The notes under the pieces are model-generated. The model was not told where the DNA came from. It was given only the letters and a program-made list of their open reading frames with translations, and did no database searches. A DNA stretch of 64,000 nucleotides, from contig NZ_CP155792.1 in assembly GCF_039729015.1 (NCBI RefSeq), positions 1,446,001 through 1,510,000 of the forward strand, given 5' to 3'. The DNA is from Blastococcus sp. HT6-30. GTDB taxonomy: Bacteria > Actinomycetota > Actinomycetes > Mycobacteriales > Geodermatophilaceae. Both the position numbers and the translations under genes were made by a program. This document shows positions 45,224-54,393 of the stretch, one piece after another (within the stretch, counting starts at the first letter, position 1; each line of letters starts with the position of its first letter).

Positions 45224-48200
45224 GCGACCCCTTCGTCCACCTGCACGTCGCCTCCGGCTACTCCATGCGGTACGGGGCCAACCACCCCGCCGACCTGGTG
45301 GCCCGCGCCGCCGAGCACGGGATGCCGGCGCTGGCCCTGACCGATCGGGACGGCCTCTACGGCGCGGTGAAGTTCGCGCTGGCCTGCCGGTCGGCCGGGG
45401 TGCGGCCGATCTTCGGCGTGGACCTCGCGGTGGCGCCGTCGCTGGGCACCAGCGTGCCGCCGGCGCTCGCGCACGTGCTGGGGGAGAACCCTGCCGCGGC
45501 ACGCCCCCCGCGGTCACGGGCCGCGACGGCCGCCCGGCGGGCGCCGGCCCGCGGTGGGGCGAGCGTCGACCCGCGACTGCCCCGGGTCACCTTCCTGGCG
45601 CGGGACGGCGCCGGCTGGCGGTCGCTGTGCCGGGTCACCAGCGCCACCCACCTGCGCGGCACCCGTGGCGAGCCGGTGAGCTCGCTGGCGATCGCCGCCG
45701 AGCACGCGACCGGGCTGGTCCCGCTGCTCGGTCCCGACTCCCCGGTGGGGCGGGCGCTGCTGGCCGGCCGGGCCGATCTGGCCGCCGACCAGCTGGACGC
45801 CTGGCGTGCAGTCTTCGGCCCCGGGCTGGCGCTGGAGCTGGTGCACCACCGCGGGCGGGGCGACCGCTCCCGGGCCCAGGCGATGCTGCGGTTCGCCACC
45901 GAGCAGGGCGTGCCGGTGGTGCTCAGCAACGCCGTCCGCTACGTCGACGCCCTGGACGCGCCGACCGCCGACGTGCTCGACGCCGCCCGGCGGCTGGTCC
46001 CGCTCGGTGCCCGGCACGTCGACCGCACCACGGCCGAGGGTTACCTGAAGTCGGGCAAGGAGATGGCCGAGGTCGCCGAGGACGTCGTCGGCCCCGACCG
46101 GGACGCCGCCCTGCGGCTGCTCGAGCGCACCGCCCGGCTGGCCGAGCAGTGCGCCGTCGACCCGGGCGCCGACCTGGGCATCGGCAGCGTCCGGTACCCC
46201 GAGCTCGACGTCGTCACCACGCCGGCCGAGCGGGGCATGGGCCCGGCGCAGGTGCTGCGCGCCCGGTGCGAGGCCGGGCTGGGCCGGCGTGGCATGGCGC
46301 CCACGACCCGGGTCCGCCAGCGGCTGGACGAGGAGCTGGCGGTGATCGACCAGCTCGGCTACCCCTCCTACTTCCTCACCGTGGCCGACGTGGTCGACCT
46401 CATCAAGAGCTTGAGGGTTCGGGCGGCTGCGCGCGGCTCGGGCGCCGGCAGCCTGGTCACCTACCTGCTGGGCATCTCCGACGTCGACCCGCTGCGCTAC
46501 GGGCTGCTGATGGAGCGGTTCCTCTCGCCGCTGCGCCACCAGCTGCCCGACATCGACATCGACGTGGAGTCCGCCCGCCGGATGGAGGTCTACGACGCGG
46601 TCATCGACCGCTTCGGCGCCGACCGGGTCAGCTGCATCTCGATGATGGACACCTACCGGGTGCGGCACGCCATCCGCGACGTCGGCGCCGCGCTCGGGCT
46701 GCCGTCGGCGGAGGTCGACGCCGTCGCCAAGGCGTTCCCGCACATCCGCGCCAACCAGGTGCACGCCGCGCTGCGCGACCTGCCGGAGCTGCGGGCCAGC
46801 CGGCTGGGCTCGCGACGATCCGGCGGTAGCGGGGATCTGGACCTGCTGTTCGACCTCGTCGCCCGGCTCGACGGGCTGCCCCGGCACATCGCGCTGCACC
46901 CGTGCGGGGTGCTGCTCTCCGACGCCACGCTGCTGGACCGGACCCCGGTGGAGAGCAGCTACCTGGGCTATCCGATGAGCCAGTTCGACAAGGACGACGT
47001 CGAGGAGCTGGGGCTGCTCAAGCTCGACCTGCTCGGCATCCGGATGCAGTCGGCCATCGCGCACGCCCTCGACGAGATCGAGCGGGTCGACGAGGAGGCG
47101 GTCGACATCGACGCCGTCCCGCGGGACGACCCGACGACCTTCGAGCTGATCCGCAGCACCCGCACGCTCGGGATGTTCCAGATCGAGTCGCCGGGACAGC
47201 GGGAGCTGGTCGGCAAGTTCGGGCCGCAGACCTTCGAGGACATCATCATCGACATCTCGCTGTTCCGGCCCGGGCCGGTGAAGAGCGACATGGTCACCCC
47301 GTTCCTCATGGCCCGGAACGGCTGGCGGGAGGCGCAGTACCCGCACCCCGACCTGGAGTTCGCGCTCGCGGAGACCGCCGGGGTGGTGGTCTTCCACGAG
47401 CAGGTGCTGCAGGTGGTCGCCCGGATGGCCGGCTGCACGCTGGCCGAGGCCGACGAGGTGCGCCGCGCCCTGGGGGAGAAGGACGCCCACCCGGAGGTGC
47501 GGGCCTGGTTCGTGCCCCGGGCGCTGGCCGCCGGCTACCCGGTGCAGGTGGCCGAGCAGGTGTGGGAGGTGCTGGCCGCCTTCGGGTCGTTCGGCTTCTG
47601 CAAGGCCCACGCCGCAGCGTTCGCGCTGCCCACCTATCAGTCGGCCTGGCTGAAGGCCCATCACCCGGCGGCCTTCCTGGCCGGAGTTCTCACCCACGAC
47701 CCCGGCATGTACCCGAAGCGGCTGATCCTCGACGACGCCCGCAACTTCGGCATCCGGGTGCTCGGCCTGGACGTCAACGCCTCGACCGGCAGCTACCGCG
47801 TCGAACGGCTGGTTACTGCCGACGACGGGGACGACGACTCTGACCGTGAAGTGGAGGATGAGGTCCGGGGTTGGCGGCGTCCGGAGTGGATGCCCGCGGC
47901 GATGCCCGACCCGACGCACTACGGCATCCGGCTGTCGCTGGCCGACGTGAAGGGCATCTCCGACGACGAGGTGGCGCGGGTCGTCGCCGGGCAGCCCTAT
48001 CGGTCACTGACGGATTTCTGGTCGCGCGCGTCGGTGTCCCGGCCGGTGGTCGAGCGGCTGGTGCTGGCCGGCGGGTTCGACTCGCTCTACGGCTTCGGGA
48101 TGCGCGACCGCGAGGCCGGCCGGCCGACCCGGCGGCGGCGCCAGGTCACCCGGCGGGACCTGCTGCTGCAGATCAGCGAGCTGGACCGGTGGAGCCGCAG

Positions 48201-49005
48201 CGGCGCCCGGGCCACCTCAGACGGGCAGCTGAGCCTGGACCTGATGGGGCTGGAGGAGGAGTCGGCGGAGTCCGACGGGGCGACCGCCCCCAGCTGGGCC
48301 GAGAGCAGCGGGCTGCCCGAGTTCACCGACGCCGAACTGGTGCGGGCGGAGCTCGAGGTGCTCGGACTGGACGCCAGCAGGCACGTCGTCGACTTCTACC
48401 GGCCGTTCCTGTCGGCGCTCGGCGCGGTGCCCGCCGGAGAGCTCCTCGGCTGCCGGAGCGGCGCGGAGGTGCTGGTCGCCGGGGTCAAGGTGGCCACCCA
48501 GACGCCGCCGATCCGGTCCGGGCGCCGGGTGGTGTTCGTGACCCTCGACGACGGCACCGGCTGCACCGACTCGACCTTCTTCGAGGACGCGCAGGGCCCC
48601 TACGCCGCGACGGTCTTCCACTCGTGGCTGCTGGTGATCCGTGGGGTGCTGCGGCGCACCGGCCCGCGGGGGATGTCGCTGCGGGCCACCGGGGCCTGGG
48701 AGCTGCCGGCGCTGCACGAGGCCTGGGAAGCCGGCGGGCTCGAGTCCGTCGCCGAGCTGATGACCGCGGGGTGGGTGGGGGACGGCGATGAGTACACCGA
48801 GCAGGCGATCGCCGGGGCGGCGGCCTCGCACGGCTCCCGGCCGGTCGTGGTGCGGCCGGTCCTGGTCCACCCGACCGGGTTCCGGATGTCGCCCTACGCC
48901 GACATCAAGCCGGCCGGTGACGAGACCAAGGTGGCGGCGCGCCGGGCAGCGGCCGGGCCGCCCCGCAAGCTCTGGCACTCCAGCCCGGGCAGCTCCGGTC
49001 ACTAG
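45220..49005 (+). CDS. dnaE2: error-prone DNA polymerase III alpha, DnaE2
   Basis: 1261 aa from GTG 45220. N-terminal PHP domain (HLHVASGYSMRYGANHPADL), palm acids PDIDIDVES around residue 443, LFRPGPVKSDMV, FHEQVLQVVARMAG and FGFCKAHAAAFALPTYQ in the fingers, and an OB-fold C-terminus. Shorter than replicative DnaE1 in lacking the full clamp-tau tail. It copies past lesions and is mutagenic; in mycobacteria it needs ImuA' and ImuB. Those genes are not adjacent here; instead DUF6504 and a HEPN protein precede it. LexA-controlled by the box at 44286. Confidence 0.95.
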   Translation: MSDPFVHLHVASGYSMRYGANHPADLVARAAEHGMPALALTDRDGLYGAVKFALACRSAGVRPIFGVDLAVAPSLGTSVPPALAHVLGENPAAARPPRSRAATAARRAPARGGASVDPRLPRVTFLARDGAGWRSLCRVTSATHLRGTRGEPVSSLAIAAEHATGLVPLLGPDSPVGRALLAGRADLAADQLDAWRAVFGPGLALELVHHRGRGDRSRAQAMLRFATEQGVPVVLSNAVRYVDALDAPTADVLDAARRLVPLGARHVDRTTAEGYLKSGKEMAEVAEDVVGPDRDAALRLLERTARLAEQCAVDPGADLGIGSVRYPELDVVTTPAERGMGPAQVLRARCEAGLGRRGMAPTTRVRQRLDEELAVIDQLGYPSYFLTVADVVDLIKSLRVRAAARGSGAGSLVTYLLGISDVDPLRYGLLMERFLSPLRHQLPDIDIDVESARRMEVYDAVIDRFGADRVSCISMMDTYRVRHAIRDVGAALGLPSAEVDAVAKAFPHIRANQVHAALRDLPELRASRLGSRRSGGSGDLDLLFDLVARLDGLPRHIALHPCGVLLSDATLLDRTPVESSYLGYPMSQFDKDDVEELGLLKLDLLGIRMQSAIAHALDEIERVDEEAVDIDAVPRDDPTTFELIRSTRTLGMFQIESPGQRELVGKFGPQTFEDIIIDISLFRPGPVKSDMVTPFLMARNGWREAQYPHPDLEFALAETAGVVVFHEQVLQVVARMAGCTLAEADEVRRALGEKDAHPEVRAWFVPRALAAGYPVQVAEQVWEVLAAFGSFGFCKAHAAAFALPTYQSAWLKAHHPAAFLAGVLTHDPGMYPKRLILDDARNFGIRVLGLDVNASTGSYRVERLVTADDGDDDSDREVEDEVRGWRRPEWMPAAMPDPTHYGIRLSLADVKGISDDEVARVVAGQPYRSLTDFWSRASVSRPVVERLVLAGGFDSLYGFGMRDREAGRPTRRRRQVTRRDLLLQISELDRWSRSGARATSDGQLSLDLMGLEEESAESDGATAPSWAESSGLPEFTDAELVRAELEVLGLDASRHVVDFYRPFLSALGAVPAGELLGCRSGAEVLVAGVKVATQTPPIRSGRRVVFVTLDDGTGCTDSTFFEDAQGPYAATVFHSWLLVIRGVLRRTGPRGMSLRATGAWELPALHEAWEAGGLESVAELMTAGWVGDGDEYTEQAIAGAAASHGSRPVVVRPVLVHPTGFRMSPYADIKPAGDETKVAARRAAAGPPRKLWHSSPGSSGH

Positions 49006-49019
49006 AAGGAACCCGCTGT

Positions 49020-49143
49020 CCCCACCGCTCGCAGGCTCGCGGCGGGGCCGGCAGCGGGGCCGCCGCTGGCCCCGCTCGCGGGCCCGCGGCGGGAACCCGC
49101 AACGGGCCGCCCTCCTCCCTCGGCTCGCCCGGGAGGAGGGCCC
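49020..49143. terminator. structured terminator region after dnaE2
   Basis: A 27-nt stretch (49020-49046) identical to 2553-2579, then a perfect hairpin CCCTCCTCCC (49110-49119) with GGGAGGAGGG (49131-49140). It separates dnaE2 from the convergent lipoprotein gene. Confidence 0.7.
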
Positions 49144-49162
49144 CGGTGTCGGTTGTGGTGGC

Positions 49163-49348
49163 TCACCCGTTGCCGTCGGTGGCGTCCTCGACCTCCTGCT
49201 CGAGCTGGTCGACGCCCTCCTCGACGTTCTGCTCGACGCCGTCGTCGACGACGTCATCCCCGCAGGCGGCGGTGGTGAGGGAGGCGGCGGCGATGGCGAA
49301 CGCTGCCGCGGTCGTGCGGACCAGGCGGGGGCGCACGGAGCGGGTCAT
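49163..49348 (-). CDS. small acidic lipoprotein
   Basis: 61 aa, ATG 49348 behind GAGGAG at 6 nt. MTRSVRPRLVRTTAAAFAIA leads to the lipobox LTTAAC with the lipidated Cys near residue 29. The mature part is very acidic (DDVVDDGVEQNVEEGVDQLE) and carries no known domain. It would be a surface-exposed tail of about 32 residues. Codon use matches real genes. Function unknown. Confidence 0.78.
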   Translation of the reverse strand: MTRSVRPRLVRTTAAAFAIAAASLTTAACGDDVVDDGVEQNVEEGVDQLEQEVEDATDGNG

Positions 49349-49546
49349 GGGAACTCCTCAGTCGTCGACGGTGCTGACATCGAGGCAGTGCCCGGGCCCG
49401 GCGGACCGGTAAACGATCATCCGGCGACGGGCAGGGGCGGGCAACCGGCGGAGGTCGGGCGGCGAGCGACCGATGAGTTCCCCGGTCCGGCCCGGTCTAC
49501 CTCCCGACGCCGGCGCCCGGCCGGCGCGTGCGAAGGAGGACCAACG

Positions 49547-50026
49547 ATGCCCCAGCAGATCCCGTGCCTGTGGTTCGACGGCCAGGCCGAGCAGGCCGCG
49601 GCCCACTACACCTCGATCTTCCCGAACTCCTCGATCGGCGAGGTGACCCGCTACGGCCCCGACATGCCCATGCCGGAGGGCACGGCCATGACGGTGAGCT
49701 TCACCCTCGACGGGCAGGCGTACGTCGCGCTCAACGGCGGCCCGCAGTTCCCGCACAGCGAGGCCATCTCCTTTCAGATCATGTGCGCCGACCAGGAGGA
49801 GGCGGACCACTACTGGACCCGGCTCACCGACGGCGGCGAGGAGAGCATGTGCGGCTGGCTCAAGGACCGGTTCGGCGTCTCCTGGCAGGTCACCCCCACC
49901 GAGCTGATGGCCCTGCTGAGCGATCCCGACCCCGGCCGGGTCCGGCGCGCGACCGACGCGATGATGCAACTGCGCCGCATCGATCTCGACGTTCTCCGGC
50001 GGGCCGCCGACGGCGTCCCCGCCTGA
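49547..50026 (+). CDS. PhnB-like VOC-fold protein (PF06983 type)
   Basis: 159 aa, ATG behind AAGGAGG. It opens IPCLWFDGQAEQAAAHYTSI, the N-terminal strand-helix of the 3-demethylubiquinone methyltransferase-like VOC family, followed by FPNSSIGEVTRYG, FTLDGQAYVALNGGP and CGWLKDRFGVSWQVTPTEL. The methyltransferase name of the family is historical; most members have no such activity. The His/Glu metal ligands of glyoxalases are only partly present. Cytosolic, role unknown. Confidence 0.85.
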   Translation: MPQQIPCLWFDGQAEQAAAHYTSIFPNSSIGEVTRYGPDMPMPEGTAMTVSFTLDGQAYVALNGGPQFPHSEAISFQIMCADQEEADHYWTRLTDGGEESMCGWLKDRFGVSWQVTPTELMALLSDPDPGRVRRATDAMMQLRRIDLDVLRRAADGVPA

Positions 50027-50134
50027 GAGAGGCCCCGCCCTCTCCGCACGCCCGCTCGGGGCGGCGCCCTGGACGGCGCCGGAGGACCGGCAGGGGTCCC
50101 TGCGGAGGCGGCAGCGGCCGCTGCCGACCGCCAC

Positions 50135-50140
50135 TAGGCT
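50135..50140 (+). promoter_or_regulatory. -10 box of a leaderless promoter (methyltransferase)
   Basis: TAGGCT ends 7 nt before the GTG at 50148. Confidence 0.5.
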
Positions 50141-50147
50141 CCGGTGG

Positions 50148-50882
50148 GTGCCGATCGAACCTGCCTCGCCGACCGCGGAGCAGCTGCCCGCCCGGACCGC
50201 TGCTGTCTGGGCCGCGCTCGACCCGCTGGTCAGCGCGGGCGGGCACCTGCGGGTGCTGGACGTCGGGGGCGGGAGCGGCATGTTCGCCGTCCCCCTGGCC
50301 CGTCTGGGGCACGGCGTCACGGTCGTCGACCCCAGCGCCGACGCCCTGGCCACCCTGCACCGCCGCGCCGAGACGGCGGGCGTGGCCGAGCGGGTACGCG
50401 GCGTGCAGGGCGACGGCGACCTGCTGCACGAGGTCCTCGCCGCCGACGAGGGCGGGTACGACCTCGCTCTGTGCCACTCCGTCCTCGAGGTCGTCGACGA
50501 CCCGGCGGTCACCCTCCGGGAGATCTCCGGTGCCCTCTGCCCGGGCGGCCGGGTGAGCCTCGCCGTCGCCAACCGTGCCGGTGCCGTGCTCGCCCGCGCG
50601 GTGGCCGGCCACCCCGTCGAGGCGCTCGCGCTGCTCGGCGACGAGCGGGTCCCCGGGCGGCCGGTCCGGCGGAGGTTCGCCCCCGAGGACCTCCTCGCGC
50701 TCGTCGACGGGGCGGGCCTGACCCCGGGCAGCTGGCGCGGCGTCTCCGTCGTCGCCGACCTGCTCGAGGCCGCCTCCGGCGCCGACCCGGCCGCCGTCCG
50801 GAACCTGGAGCTGGCGCTCGCCGAGGCCTCGCCCTACCGCGAGGTGGCCGCCGGCCTCCACCTGCTGGCCACCCGCGCGTGA
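50148..50882 (+). CDS. SAM-dependent class I methyltransferase
   Basis: 244 aa from a leaderless GTG. SAM-binding motif I is VLDVGGGSGMFAVPLA; motif II VTVVDPSADALATL ends in the ribose acid; YDLALCHSVLEVVDDP is motif IV, and GRVSLAVANRAGA post IV. The overall text resembles CmoA/UbiE-type or tRNA-modifying methyltransferases, but no substrate-specific signature is clear. Translation is coupled to the phosphodiesterase downstream by GTGA, so the two may act on the same compound. Confidence 0.85.
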   Translation: MPIEPASPTAEQLPARTAAVWAALDPLVSAGGHLRVLDVGGGSGMFAVPLARLGHGVTVVDPSADALATLHRRAETAGVAERVRGVQGDGDLLHEVLAADEGGYDLALCHSVLEVVDDPAVTLREISGALCPGGRVSLAVANRAGAVLARAVAGHPVEALALLGDERVPGRPVRRRFAPEDLLALVDGAGLTPGSWRGVSVVADLLEAASGADPAAVRNLELALAEASPYREVAAGLHLLATRA

Positions 50883-52069
50883 GCGCGGCGGTCGACGACG
50901 GCGGGCTCCCGCCCGACCTCCACCGGCCGGCCTACGGCGTCGCCACCCTGGCCGACGTGCTGCCCAGCGTCGCGGCGACCCTGGGTGCGCCGGTCGCGCG
51001 GGGGGACCTGCCTGCCGATCCGCTCGGCCTGGCCGCGGCGCTGCACGGCGCGCGCCGCGTGGCGGTCCTGCTCGTCGACGGCCTGGGCGCCGACCTGGTC
51101 CGCGCCCACGCCGGGCTCGCTCCTACCCTCGCCGCGCTGACCAGTCCGGCCGGGGACCTGCAGGCGCCCTGCCCCAGTACCACCCCGGTCAGCCTCACCA
51201 CGATCGGTACGGGCCTGCCCCCGGGTAGCCACGGCGTCCTGGGCTTCGTCACCGAGGTGCCGGGGGAGGGGCGCACCCTCAACCACACCCAGTGGGCCGA
51301 CGACCCCGACCCCGCCGACTGGCAGGCGCGGCCCACCGTCTTCGAGCGCGTCGCCGCCGACGGCGTCGCGGTCACCGCCGTCGGCCCGTGGGCCTACGCG
51401 GGCTCGGGTCTCACCGCGGCAGCCTACCGGGGTGCGGACTACACCGGGGCGGTGGGACCCGGCGACCTCACCGCGCTCATGCGGTCGGCCCTGGACGCCG
51501 GCCCGCGGGCCCTGGTCTACGGCTACATGGCCGAGCTGGACCTCACCGGCCACGTCCGCGGTGTCGACTCACCCAGCTGGCGGGGCCAGCTCACCCTGGT
51601 CGACCGCGTCGTCGAGCAGCTCGTCGACGGGCTGCCGGACGACGCCGCCCTGCTGGTCACCGCCGACCACGGCATGCTCGACGTCTCCGCGCACACCCGC
51701 CTGGACCTGGACGACGAGCCCGATCTCGCCGACGGCGTACGGCTGCTCGCCGGCGAGCCGCGCGCCCGCTACGTGCACACCGAGCCCGGGGCCGAGGCCG
51801 ACGTCCTGGATCGCTGGCGCGGCGTCCTGGGCGACCGCGCCTGGGTCGTGGGGCGCGAGGAGGCCGTCGCCAGCGGCATCTTCGGCCCGGTGGACGATGC
51901 GCTCGCCGCCCGCATCGGCGACGTCGTGGCGCTGGCGCGGGGGAGCTGGGTGCTGGTCAGCTCCCGCCTGGAACCCGGCCCGAGCCGGCTGGCCGCCTAC
52001 CACGGCTCGCTCACCGCGACGGAGCTCGCGATCCCGCTCCTCGCCGCCCGGGGCCGCGCCCTCGGCTGA
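50879..52069 (+). CDS. type I phosphodiesterase/nucleotide pyrophosphatase family
   Basis: 396 aa, no signal peptide. Alkaline phosphatase superfamily: VLLVDGLGADLV (metal Asp), CPSTTPVSLTTIGTGLPPGS with the nucleophilic Thr, HGVLGF, YMAELDLTGH (metal pair) and VTADHGMLDV. In family members these residues hold two zinc ions and hydrolyse phosphodiester or pyrophosphate bonds. A cytosolic location differs from the secreted eukaryotic forms. Partner methyltransferase shares the transcript. Substrate unknown. Confidence 0.87.
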   Translation: MSAAVDDGGLPPDLHRPAYGVATLADVLPSVAATLGAPVARGDLPADPLGLAAALHGARRVAVLLVDGLGADLVRAHAGLAPTLAALTSPAGDLQAPCPSTTPVSLTTIGTGLPPGSHGVLGFVTEVPGEGRTLNHTQWADDPDPADWQARPTVFERVAADGVAVTAVGPWAYAGSGLTAAAYRGADYTGAVGPGDLTALMRSALDAGPRALVYGYMAELDLTGHVRGVDSPSWRGQLTLVDRVVEQLVDGLPDDAALLVTADHGMLDVSAHTRLDLDDEPDLADGVRLLAGEPRARYVHTEPGAEADVLDRWRGVLGDRAWVVGREEAVASGIFGPVDDALAARIGDVVALARGSWVLVSSRLEPGPSRLAAYHGSLTATELAIPLLAARGRALG

Positions 52070-52077
52070 GCGCCCGG

Positions 52078-53070
52078 TCAGCTGTCGGCCGGGACCGCCG
52101 GCCGGGTCGTGAGCGATAGGTGGTGCCACGTCCGCACCCGGTCGGGCGCCGGAGCCTGGCAGGTGAGGTGCACGGCCTCCGGAGACGGGCGGCTCTCCAC
52201 CGTGACGACCACCGATGCCACCGGACCGGCGAGGGTGACCTCCCAGCGCTCCGCCGCCGGATCGGCCGACTTCCGCGGGGTGACGCCGAGGGGTGCGAGG
52301 TCGTCGACGCCGAGGAGGCCGAGCTCCTCGCGGGCGTAGTGCTGGGCCGCTTGCACCGGCGCCGCGAGCCCCGCCCGCCCGCGCAGCCACGGCAGCGCGA
52401 CCTGGCCGCGGTCGTGCGCGGCGACGACCAGCCCGCCGTCGCCGGGGACCTGCCCGTAGTAGAAGCCGTGCGGCAGCACGAGCACGTTGGCGGCGAAGCG
52501 GTCACCGCCGAGGTGGCTGCACTCCCAGACGTCGGCCGGCCCGGGCGCGGGCAGCGCGCGGGCCAGGGGCCGGCCGCGCAGCGCGCAGCAGGCGTCGTGC
52601 CCGCCGTGGGTGCACACCAGGTACGTCCGCCCCTGCGCCGGCTCGCCGACCGATCCGTCCCAGGGCGCGGTGAGCAGGTCGGCGTCGGTCGAGCGCACCG
52701 ACCACCAGAGGCCTTCCCGGCCGAGCCGGCTGTCGGCGTAGGCCCAGCGACGGCCGGAGTCGGACAGTCGGTCACCGGGGCGGCGGACCAGCAGCACCCG
52801 CACCCCCTCCCGCTGCGCGCGCTCGGCCAGCAGCGGGGCCACGCGGGCGTCGAACCGCGACTGGACCAGCGCCTGCCGCCCCCACGGGCCCGGCTGCTCG
52901 ATCAGCAGCCAGCGCGAGACCGGGGACGCCGTCGCGACGCCCGAGTCGGCGCGCTCCAGCGCCTGCACCGAGCAGCGGCTCCCGTCGAGCCGGCCCAGGG
53001 GGCGGGCGGGGACGCCGCTGCGGCAGAAGTCGTCGCCACCGGCGGAGCCGGCTCCGGTCACTCCCGCCAC
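52078..53070 (-). CDS. sucrase/ferredoxin-like (thioredoxin-fold 2Fe-2S) protein
   Basis: 330 aa, GTG start. The C-terminal half is a thioredoxin-like ferredoxin: YLVCTHGGHDACCALRGRPL and WECSHLGGDRFAANVLVLPH, with cysteines placed for a 2Fe-2S cluster; a further DDFCRSGV Cys lies near the N-terminus, followed by RWLLIEQPGPWG. The family name 'sucrase' comes from an unproven yeast annotation and should not be taken literally. The JmjC gene ends 4 nt upstream, so both are read together; electron supply to that oxygenase is conceivable (inference). Confidence 0.82.
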   Translation of the reverse strand: MAGVTGAGSAGGDDFCRSGVPARPLGRLDGSRCSVQALERADSGVATASPVSRWLLIEQPGPWGRQALVQSRFDARVAPLLAERAQREGVRVLLVRRPGDRLSDSGRRWAYADSRLGREGLWWSVRSTDADLLTAPWDGSVGEPAQGRTYLVCTHGGHDACCALRGRPLARALPAPGPADVWECSHLGGDRFAANVLVLPHGFYYGQVPGDGGLVVAAHDRGQVALPWLRGRAGLAAPVQAAQHYAREELGLLGVDDLAPLGVTPRKSADPAAERWEVTLAGPVASVVVTVESRPSPEAVHLTCQAPAPDRVRTWHHLSLTTRPAVPADS

Positions 53071-53074
53071 GGCG

Positions 53075-54328
53075 TCACCGGCCGGACCCGGTCGCGTCCT
53101 CGCGCGCGGCCGCAGGCCCGGTGGCCGGCAGCGCGGCGTCGGGCACGGTGGCGATCGACTCGGTCACCAGCCGGCGCGCCAGTGTGAGGCGGTCCGCCGG
53201 GTCCAGCCCGGGCAGATCGCCGACCTTGAGCTCACCGACGGCCAGGAGCTCGGCGAGGGCCGGGCGCACGTCGGAGGGGAAGGTGTGCGTGCGGCGCCCG
53301 GCGATCAGCGCCACCCGCCCGTCGTCGGCGTCGCGCAGGGTGCAGCGCAGCCGGCTGCGCAGCCGCACCGCCGTCTCCGCCGTCACGGCTGCCGCCGCGG
53401 TGGCCTGCGCGAGGGGGGCCACGGGCTCCGGCTGCACCTGCGCCCACGTGCGGGCCCGGAGGCGGTCGGCCACCTCGGCCGGCTCGACCCGGCCCAGCCA
53501 CGCGCGCAGACCCTCGACGACGGTCGCGACGTCGTCGGTGAGGACGTCGGGGTCGGAGAGGTCGATGCCCAGGGGCAGTGATCCCCGCAGCGTGCGGTCC
53601 TCGGCCGCCAGCGTGCGCACCAGGTCCAGCACCTGCTCCGCGGCGGCCCAGCGGGTCACCGAGTGGATGCCGACGGTCAGGTGCGCGCTGATCTCGCCGA
53701 GCGCCTTCGCCGAGTGCAGGTAGCCGCGGGGCAGGTAGAGGGCGTCACCGGGGCGCAGCACCGCGTCGATGACCGGCTCGCGCCCGGCCGCCGCGGCGAC
53801 CTGGTCGGCGCGGTCGGTCCAGACCTGGGTGCGCAGCGGGTCGGGGAGCACCGGCTCGTGGATGGTCCAGTGCTTCTCACCGGCGACCTGCAGCACGAAC
53901 ACGTCGTGGACGTCGTAGTGCGGGCTGAAGCCCTGCGAGGAGGGCGGGGTCACGTAGGCGTTCACCTGCGTGGGGTGGCCGAGGTCGGCGGCCAGCTGGT
54001 CGGCGAACTCGATCAGCGGCGGCCACAGCCGGTGCAGGCCCTGCAGGACGACGGTGCTCCCGTCGGCGAACAGCCGCAGCACCGCGTCGGAGGAGACCTG
54101 GTCGGCGATCTCCGCGCCCGCCCCTCCGGAGGTGGTGAACCGCTTCGCGTCGACGACGGCGCCGTCCTTGGCGATCCGCAGGAACGGCGTGCGCAGGCCG
54201 CGCCGGGAGAGCAGCTCGTCGACGGCGGGGAGGTCGAGCAGGTCGGTGAAGGAGTTCCCGGTGTCCTCGGCCCGCGTGAGCAGCGGGCGCCGCGCCCAGT
54301 ACTGCTCGGCGAAGAGCTCGGGCGCCAT
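53075..54328 (-). CDS. JmjC/cupin-4 2-oxoglutarate oxygenase (ribosomal oxygenase-like)
   Basis: 417 aa from ATG 54328; no other start codon exists in frame until the GGAD repeat, although family similarity (LRPALRRCTDMAPELFAEQY) begins slightly upstream. Double-stranded beta-helix: Fe ligands in SPHYDVHDVFVLQ (His-x-Asp) and the distal His of YLPRGYLHSAKA. Relatives include YcfD/RoxA, which hydroxylates a ribosomal protein Arg. The C-terminal winged-helix part is conserved (LTLARRLVTES). Whether the target is ribosomal here is unknown. Confidence 0.85.
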   Translation of the reverse strand: MAPELFAEQYWARRPLLTRAEDTGNSFTDLLDLPAVDELLSRRGLRTPFLRIAKDGAVVDAKRFTTSGGAGAEIADQVSSDAVLRLFADGSTVVLQGLHRLWPPLIEFADQLAADLGHPTQVNAYVTPPSSQGFSPHYDVHDVFVLQVAGEKHWTIHEPVLPDPLRTQVWTDRADQVAAAAGREPVIDAVLRPGDALYLPRGYLHSAKALGEISAHLTVGIHSVTRWAAAEQVLDLVRTLAAEDRTLRGSLPLGIDLSDPDVLTDDVATVVEGLRAWLGRVEPAEVADRLRARTWAQVQPEPVAPLAQATAAAAVTAETAVRLRSRLRCTLRDADDGRVALIAGRRTHTFPSDVRPALAELLAVGELKVGDLPGLDPADRLTLARRLVTESIATVPDAALPATGPAAAREDATGSGR

Positions 54329-54393
54329 GTCCGTGCACCGCCGCAGGGCCGGGCGGAGCTGCTCCGTCCGGCCCCGCGGGGTCGGGTTCTCGG

